Below, piece after piece: positions 6,203 to 10,700 of a stretch of DNA of 10,700 nt. Every line of letters starts with the position of its first letter. Position 1 is the stretch's first letter. The position numbers and the translations under genes were made by a program. This stretch comes from GWC2-56-14 sp043731355. GTDB taxonomy: Bacteria > Nitrospirota > UBA9217. The stretch spans positions 1 to 10,700 of the forward strand of contig JAYTJE010000151.1 in assembly GCA_043731355.1 (NCBI GenBank), read 5' to 3'. The notes below the pieces were generated by a model. That model saw only the letters and a list, made by a program, of their open reading frames with translations. It did not search any database and was not told where the DNA came from.

Positions 6203-6967
6203 ATGAAAAAATATATTCTTGCAGTTCTGTTGGTGTTTATCATGGCGGTCCCGGCAATGGCCAAGACAACTATCGTATTTCCCGGCGGCCTCAACCCCAT
6301 GACGCAGGCTGATTTCAAGTCGTTCAGCGAAGATTTCGGCATGGCCTTAAGCTATCAGCCCGTATCTCCTGCCGCCCCGCTGGGAGACAAGCTGCCCGGC
6401 TTCGATGCCGGCGTGGAAGCTTCCTACGTCAAGCTCGACAAAGGCGCCAGCTACTTCACTAAGATGGATACTGCGCTGAGCGCAACCGGCAATGGCGAGC
6501 TTCCGAACGCGCTGATCATCCCCCGCATTCACGTGCAGGTCGGATTGCCGATCATCCCCATCGATCTCGGCGTCAGCTATTCAAGCATCCCGAACAGCGA
6601 CATCAAGCTGGTCGGCTACGAATTAAAATATGCCGTGCTGGAAGGCGGATTGGCCATGCCGGCCGTCGCGATCCGCGGAGCCTACACCAAGCTCTCCGGC
6701 GTGGACGTGCTCGATCTTTCCACGAAGTCGCTTGACATTTCCATCAGCAAAGGCATCCTGATCTTTACGCCCTACGCCGGTGTCGGCCAGGTCTGGATCT
6801 CGAGCAAGGAAAACAGCACCGCGGTCGTCCTCGCAAAAGAAGATATCTCCAAGACAAAAGCATTTGTAGGCGCGAAAGTGAAGGTCTTCCCCTTCATCAA
6901 CCTGGTGGTGGAAGGCGCATTCTCCAACGTCAAGGAATATACCGCTCGCCTGAACGTCAACTTCTAA
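6203..6967 (+). CDS. Predicted outer-membrane beta-barrel protein, 254 aa
   Basis: The start is ATG 6203, with AAGGAGG about six bases upstream; frames opening earlier would bury the signal peptide. MKKYILAVLLVFIMAVPAMA is a classical Sec signal peptide, cleaved after AMA at residue 20. The mature part shows repeated amphipathic strands (for example IHVQVGLPIIPIDLGVSYS, LVGYELKYAVL, AVAIRGAYTKL, GILIFTPYAGVGQVWIS, INLVVEGAFSNV) and ends in NVNF, a C-terminal phenylalanine as in barrels inserted by Bam. I do not recognise a named family or a ligand. It is transcribed away from the nickel operon with its own promoter and terminator, so it is a single-gene unit. Whether it shares regulation with the nickel operon cannot be told: the NikR-type operator is about 130 bp from its -35 box. 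Confidence 0.85.
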   Translation: MKKYILAVLLVFIMAVPAMAKTTIVFPGGLNPMTQADFKSFSEDFGMALSYQPVSPAAPLGDKLPGFDAGVEASYVKLDKGASYFTKMDTALSATGNGELPNALIIPRIHVQVGLPIIPIDLGVSYSSIPNSDIKLVGYELKYAVLEGGLAMPAVAIRGAYTKLSGVDVLDLSTKSLDISISKGILIFTPYAGVGQVWISSKENSTAVVLAKEDISKTKAFVGAKVKVFPFINLVVEGAFSNVKEYTARLNVNF

Positions 6968-6990
6968 CAGAAAGCACCAAGCAAGACGAC

Positions 6991-7024
6991 AAAGCCCCCG
7001 GTCCTTGGACCGGGGGCTTTTTTT
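6991..7024 (+). terminator. Rho-independent terminator after the barrel gene
   Basis: A very strong GC-rich hairpin with arms 6991-7004 and 7007-7020 (AAAGCCCCCGGTCC paired with its complement; the inner pairs may open to a loop) ends in a run of seven T's from 7018 to 7024. The T-run is only on the plus-strand 3' side, so it ends transcription from 6203-6967. It also insulates fdhD, whose promoter begins 16 bp further on. Confidence 0.93.
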
Positions 7025-7039
7025 ACATCCAAATGCGTT

Positions 7040-7069
7040 TTGACAACCTTTAACCACCCATGGTATATT
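7040..7069 (+). promoter_or_regulatory. Promoter of fdhD
   Basis: TTGACA (7040-7045) is followed after 18 bp by TATATT (7064-7069) with a TGG extension (7061-7063), an extended -10 element. Transcription is predicted to start at about 7076, the same base as the likely GTG start codon of fdhD. Confidence 0.7.
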
Positions 7070-7075
7070 CCCTCC

Positions 7076-7861
7076 GTGGATACCAAGCGCGAAGCATTGA
7101 TCTTGAAGGTAACAGGCGCCGCTGTCGAAGGGGTGATTGACGAGGTTGCGTCGGAGCTCCCGATCAAGCTTGTGCTGAACAACGAGCAGTTCGTAACGCT
7201 CCTCTGCTCCCCTGCCGAGCTCGAAGAGCTTGCAGTAGGATTTCTCCTGTCGGAAGGCCTGGTCCGGAAGAGAGCTTCAATCAAAAAAATTGAGATACTC
7301 GAACAGGATGCCACGGTCCGCATTGAGCTCTCTGATCTTCCCGCTGACGCCGCGGCGTTATTTGCCACACGGACCATTTCGTCGGGATGCGGCAAAGGCA
7401 TAACGTTTACGAGCTTTCGCACCGGGGCGGACCATCGCATCCCGTTCACGGGTGAGATCATGAGCCTGGCTGATATCAGACGGCTGCTCTCGACCTTCAG
7501 GAACATATCGGCGCTGTACCTCGAAACCGGCGGGGTCCACAGCGCCGCGCTCTCCGACGGCAAGGAAATCCTTTTCTTCTCGGAAGACATCGGCAGGCAC
7601 AACGCCGTGGACAAGCTCATCGGCAAGGCATTTTTACAATCCGTTTCCATAGAGGACAAGGTCCTGCTCACCAGCGGCCGCGTAACCTCGGAGATCATGA
7701 CCAAGGCGGGCAGGAACCGTTTCCCCGTCCTGATCAGCCGCGCCGCGCCTTCCTGCATGGCGATCAACTACGCGGAAGATATGGGCATCACGCTCATCGG
7801 CTTTGCCCGGGGTGACCGCATGAACATCTACACTTGGCCGAACAGGATTGCGATGGAATGA
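7076..7861 (+). CDS. fdhD: Formate dehydrogenase accessory sulfurtransferase FdhD
   Basis: FdhD passes sulfur from a cysteine desulfurase to the molybdenum/tungsten bis-MGD cofactor of formate dehydrogenase and related enzymes in the cytoplasm. Family blocks are clear: TLLCSPAELEELAVGFLLSEG (41-61), SSGCGKGITF with C105 on the catalytic loop (102-111), TGGVHSAAL (151-159), SEDIGRHNAVDKLIG (169-183), TSGRVTSEIMTKA (199-211) and the C-terminal SRAAPSCMAINYAEDMGITLIGFARG. The loop has a single cysteine where E. coli has CxxC; single-cysteine forms are common. No in-frame ATG is available. The TTG at 7040 is really the -35 box, so GTG 7076 is the best start, giving 261 aa; TTG 7097 is a less likely alternative. 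No formate dehydrogenase gene is in the window. Its last 34 bases overlap the convergent methyltransferase fragment. Confidence 0.93.
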   Translation: MDTKREALILKVTGAAVEGVIDEVASELPIKLVLNNEQFVTLLCSPAELEELAVGFLLSEGLVRKRASIKKIEILEQDATVRIELSDLPADAAALFATRTISSGCGKGITFTSFRTGADHRIPFTGEIMSLADIRRLLSTFRNISALYLETGGVHSAALSDGKEILFFSEDIGRHNAVDKLIGKAFLQSVSIEDKVLLTSGRVTSEIMTKAGRNRFPVLISRAAPSCMAINYAEDMGITLIGFARGDRMNIYTWPNRIAME

Positions 7862-9999
7862 TTGGCAGCACCTTTTTTAGCTTCGCTCGCAGCAAAGGCC
7901 CTTCGGTTAAAACCGATCCCTGATGTATCGTAACGACTTTTTTCTTTCATAATCCATCGATAGTGCAACATGATCTTCGGCTTCTCGAAATCTGCAAAAT
8001 AGTCAACAGCATCTTGAATTTCATACCACTTATAAGCACCAGGCTTTCGACCAGGCCATTCTTTACCTTTCCAGTCGGCAGGCTTGGGAGTAAGCTGTTT
8101 TTTAAAATGAAATAGATGCTCTTCGATTATAGGATATCTTTTAAGATCTACCCCACGCCTGGCAAAGATTAAGAAGTTGCTGGTGATAGGAGATTCATAG
8201 CGCTTAACATCTCGGCCTAAAAGAAAGGGTTTGATCAGCTCCGCGCTCTTTGCATCTTTCTTTATAAGCCGCTTCCTCGTTTCGTCATCAATGACAAAAG
8301 CCTCATTGAGCCCGGTCAAAACACCTCTATAGAATTTACCGCTTATGTAGCTTTCTAATGTCACTCCTACTGTTTGCAGTCGATTCAATAACGCCTGCGT
8401 ATGCTCATCAACCAACGACCATCCTTCGTCTTTCAGGGAAGCTTTGCCTACACTAAAGGCGTGTTCCTGAACGTAGTCAGTCAGGCTGTTAAACTTCAAG
8501 GTTTTCACTTCGGTTGCTGAAAACTGTGCTGCAGCCAAGCCTTTACGGATACGTACAATACAGGGATAAGTCGTCGCGGTCTCGAAGACTGGCAAATCGC
8601 CGAAATCAGTGATTTCCTCAATGCGCTGCTTCTTCATCCATTTCCGAAGTGGTTCTCCATAATTCGCCCGCATCCACTTATTGGCGACGATATAACTGAA
8701 GAGACCATCTTTCTTCAGGAGCGACACGCCCTTCTCGATGAAGTAAGCATAAAGGTCGGCGGTGCCGTGATAGACTTCGTAATGCTGCTGGAAGTAATCC
8801 TTGAAATCGCCGAGCAGTTCCTGCCTTACATACGGCGGATTGCCGATGACCGCGTCGAAGCCGCCAGCTTCAATGATCTCGCCGAATCCTGCGCTCTTGG
8901 ATGTCCAATCAAACGGATTGATACGGGCTTTGTCATCATCTGTCCAGCCCCACTTCGAAGCATCCCCCTCACCTCTGTCCTCTCCCACAGGGGGCGAGGA
9001 TGGTTTTAAATGCAAGGAAAGCGAAGGTGAGGCTTTGCCCCTCCCCTTGTGGGAGGGGTGCGGGGAGGGAGCGTCGAAGATGTCATACCCGACCAGACTG
9101 TTCCCGCACTTGATATTATTGCCGAGGGCCGGGAGAAGATGCTGCTTCCTCGGCAACAGGCCGCGCTCCCCTTCGAGCGCCTTGAGGTACAGGCTCATCA
9201 TCGTGACTTCCACCGCCTGGGCGTCGATGTCCACGCCGAAAAGGTTGTTTCTGAGAATATTCGCCTTCTCTTTGAGCGGCAGGGCCAGGTCATCGGGGTT
9301 CACCTTTGCGTAGATATCCAGAAAAAGGGTCTGGGCGTCTTTGGGGTGCTCCCGGTAGTAGCGGAGATGATAGTCGATGAGGTATTGATAGGCCCCGAGC
9401 AGGAACGAGCCCGAACCGCAGGCCGGGTCGAGGATCTTTATCTTATAGATCTGCTTCGGCGTCTTGCCCTCAATAAGCTTACCCACGGTGTTCCTGACGA
9501 TATAATCGACAATGAACTTCGGCGTATAGTAAACGCCGCCCGCCTTTTTTACCTCAGGCTTTTCCTCCACCTTCACGCGCTGGGGCGTAACGCGGATGGT
9601 GCTGCCGAGATAGCGCTCGTAGATGCTGCCTAACAGCTCAACGCCGATGGCGTCGAAGCGGTATCTTGTCTTGGGGAAGTAGAGGTTGTCGATGATGTCC
9701 GAGAGAAGATCGGAATCAACGTCCACGCTTTCGCACACATGGGGCTTGAAGATGTCTCCGTTCAGGTCGTCGTTCACCTCGCGGAAGAGCTCAACGAGCG
9801 CGGGCATCATGGACTTGCGCTTCCCCTCTTCCCGCCATTGCGCCACGATCTCCCACAGCTCCCGCTCCGGCCTGATCTTCCGGTCTTCGGCAATGCGAAT
9901 GAAGATGATGCGGTCGAGCAGCTTCTGGACCACGTCGTTCAGAAGATTTACATCAAATCCCCCCAACCCCCCTTTGTCAAAGGGGGGTTGGGGGGGGAT
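7828..9999 (-). pseudogene. Type IIG-like restriction-methylation protein: N6-adenine methyltransferase part, frameshifted and C-terminally truncated
   Basis: This is the downstream half of an Eco57I-like fused restriction-methylation protein. After the repeat at 9955-10001 comes a helical linker (LLNDVVQKLLDRIIFIRIAEDRKI), then YTPKFIVDYIV, SAM-binding motif I ILDPACGSGSFLLGAY (about 9390-9437), the NNLFGVDID region and catalytic motif IV GGFDAVIGNPPYV (about 8823-8862), so the catalytic core is intact. The specificity region starts normally (SGKFYRGVLTGLNEAFVID, GRDVKRY, KWYEIQDAVDYFADFEKPKIML) but soon after gives way to unrelated sequence (RRAFAASEAKKGAANHS) and a stop at 7828 inside the fdhD 3' end. 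By memory of relatives of about 1000 aa, some 150-200 residues are missing. The frame is open upstream to an ATG at 10269, but that stretch is antisense to the nuclease frame's reading, not a true start. About 36 codons at 8963-9070 are a second inserted repeat. Confidence 0.8.
8963..9070. repeat. Composite palindromic repeat read in frame within the methyltransferase gene
   Basis: Two GC-rich hairpins, TCCTC-T-CCC with GGG-C-GAGGA (8978-9000) and CCCCTCCC-N5-GGGAGGGG (9038-9058), are bounded by TCCCCCTCACC and GGTGCGGGGAGGGA-type ends. The 108-bp unit is divisible by three and reads in frame as SPHPSHKGRGKASPS...SSPPVGEDRGEG between GYDIFDA and DASKWGW, where relatives have a short variable loop. 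It has the look of dispersed intergenic palindromic repeats common in environmental bacterial genomes. Confidence 0.8.
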
Positions 10000-10001
10000 T
10001 T
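9955..10001. repeat. Palindromic repeat with homopolymer tracts splitting the restriction-methylation gene
   Basis: The arms are AAAT-C6-AA-C6-TTT (9955-9975) and AAA-G6-TT-G8-ATTT (9979-10001) around a 3-base loop (GTC). The right arm has two extra G's, and its G8 run (9990-9997) is where the reading frame changes. With seven bases in this run the element would read through in frame as NPPQPPFDKGGLGG, a peptide pattern typical of this class of repeat inserted in genes. Confidence 0.88.
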
Positions 10002-10645
10002 CTCTTATGGATGTCCTTGGCAAGCTCCGTGCGCCATCCGGTGAGGTCTTCGAGGAAAGACTTGTCCGGCGGGATTCTGAGACGTTTGCTCTTCGGGTCC
10101 CGGGGAAGCAGGGCCTCCAGCGAACCCGCGGTAACACGCTCTTTGGAAAGTTCCCACAGCATCTCGATATTGGTAAGAAAGTCCGTGTACTTGAAATTAT
10201 AAAGAAGACCTTCCTGGGGATACTTGGGATTGGGCTTGAGCGAAGCGTCGAAAAGCTTGAACTGTTCAAAATCGGTGAGGATGACGAACTGGACTTCCTT
10301 GGTCGACCATGCGTAGGTCTTGGCCTGCATGATGTGGTTCACATCGTCCAGCGGCACCCACGGGGCTTTTGCCTCGACGAAGAATTTGGTGCTGCCGTTT
10401 ATGCGGAAGTTGTAATCAGGGCGAAGGGATGTTTCCGGGGAAAGCTCGACGATCACGTCGCGTTCATGAGGGGGCTTGTGGGCCTTGTTCTCGATGTCCC
10501 AGCCGAGGGCGTCGAAGAAGGGATTGAGGAAATCGATCCGGACCTGGGCTTCGGGGTAGCCCTTCTGGAGGTAGTGGTTTTTGTCCTGTTCGAACTTCGA
10601 GACTAAGGAGCGCAGGTTTTCCCGGAATGAGCCGATATCAGCCAT
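9977..10645 (-). CDS. Type IIG-like restriction-methylation protein: N-terminal PD-(D/E)XK nuclease fragment
   Basis: This 222-aa frame is the N-terminal part of the fused restriction-methylation gene. It matches the type I R-subunit-like N-terminal domain: FRENLRSLVSKFEQDKNHY, YPEAQVRIDFLNPFFDALGWD (30-50), then the nuclease core RPDYNF with D77, FFVEAKAP with E91 and K93, and IMQAKTYAW with the QxxxY motif (Q108). ILTDFEQFKLFD, PRDPKSKRLRIPPDKSFLEDLTGWR and ELAKDIHKRN follow, as in intact relatives. ATG 10645 is used because AAGGGG lies five bases upstream; an ATG at 10684 adds an unrelated leader. The frame then enters the palindromic repeat and stops at 9977 after NPPPTPL. A single-base loss in the C8 run (coding strand) would join it to the methyltransferase frame. 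As it stands, the nuclease domain could be made alone. Confidence 0.85.
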   Translation of the reverse strand: MADIGSFRENLRSLVSKFEQDKNHYLQKGYPEAQVRIDFLNPFFDALGWDIENKAHKPPHERDVIVELSPETSLRPDYNFRINGSTKFFVEAKAPWVPLDDVNHIMQAKTYAWSTKEVQFVILTDFEQFKLFDASLKPNPKYPQEGLLYNFKYTDFLTNIEMLWELSKERVTAGSLEALLPRDPKSKRLRIPPDKSFLEDLTGWRTELAKDIHKRNPPPTPL

Positions 10646-10700
10646 GGTACCCCTTGGCGTAAAGGATGAGTTCCATCGGGGCATATCTTATCATCAAACT
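10638..10700 (-). CDS. Possible C-terminal end of an upstream gene (partial)
   Basis: A minus-strand frame is open from the right edge and stops at 10638-10640, overlapping the ATG of the restriction-methylation gene by eight bases. It reads ...YAPMELILYAKGYHG. Such a short overlap is what an operon partner would leave, but 20 codons are too few to recognise a family or rule out chance. Confidence 0.25.
   Translation of the reverse strand, partial: SLMIRYAPMELILYAKGYHG

Noticed and set aside
6964..7767. 267-aa minus-strand open frame
   Set aside because: It is antisense to fdhD, which has clear family motifs on the plus strand.
9686..10606. 306-aa plus-strand open frame
   Set aside because: It is antisense to the nuclease/methyltransferase gene, whose motifs are unambiguous on the minus strand.

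Overview
The window looks like a chromosomal segment of a Gram-negative, probably anaerobic or metal-dependent bacterium. Two proteins have signal peptides and C-terminal aromatic residues typical of outer-membrane beta-barrels. A NikR-regulated ECF nickel transporter, an FmdE-family protein and FdhD point to nickel and molybdenum enzymes. Desulfobacterota (deltaproteobacteria) or Nitrospirota would fit, but this is inferred from gene content and repeat style only.

Layout. (1) 1-784, minus strand: an accessory pair of small unrecognised genes. The first (419-784) has a strong promoter at 883-911. The second runs off the left edge and resembles a PD-(D/E)XK nuclease fold. Between them lie five 18-bp palindromes (344-461) that straddle the stop codon of the first gene and look like an operator array or iterons. 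(2) 785-1055: a gap with that promoter and two overlapping TetR-type inverted repeats at 985-1013. (3) 1056-5895, minus strand: a seven-gene nickel operon in transcription order outer-membrane barrel, cbiM/nikMN fusion, cbiQ, cbiO, nikR, His-rich small protein, FmdE-family protein. The start codons of cbiQ and cbiO overlap the preceding stop codons as ATGA. A consensus promoter (-35 at 6005-6010, -10 at 5982-5987) is overlapped by a 27-bp inverted repeat of NikR-operator geometry, so nickel would shut the operon off through its own nikR. (4) 6121-7024, plus strand: a monocistronic second barrel-like exported protein with its own promoter and a strong terminator. (5) 7040-7861, plus strand: fdhD, apparently with a leaderless GTG start. 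(6) 7828-10645, minus strand: a type IIG-like restriction-methylation gene (PD-(D/E)XK nuclease plus N6-adenine methyltransferase). It is split by a one-base shift in an eight-base homopolymer inside an inserted palindromic repeat, carries a second palindromic repeat read in frame, and lacks its C-terminal specificity region where it converges on fdhD.

The nickel operon plausibly forms a complete import route: outer-membrane entry (barrel), inner-membrane ECF uptake (NikMN-Q-O), a cytoplasmic His-rich binding protein, a zinc-ribbon FmdE protein of unknown role, and a nickel-sensing repressor. The most unusual signals are the palindrome array at 344-461 and the repeat-borne homopolymer that may switch the restriction-methylation gene on and off.
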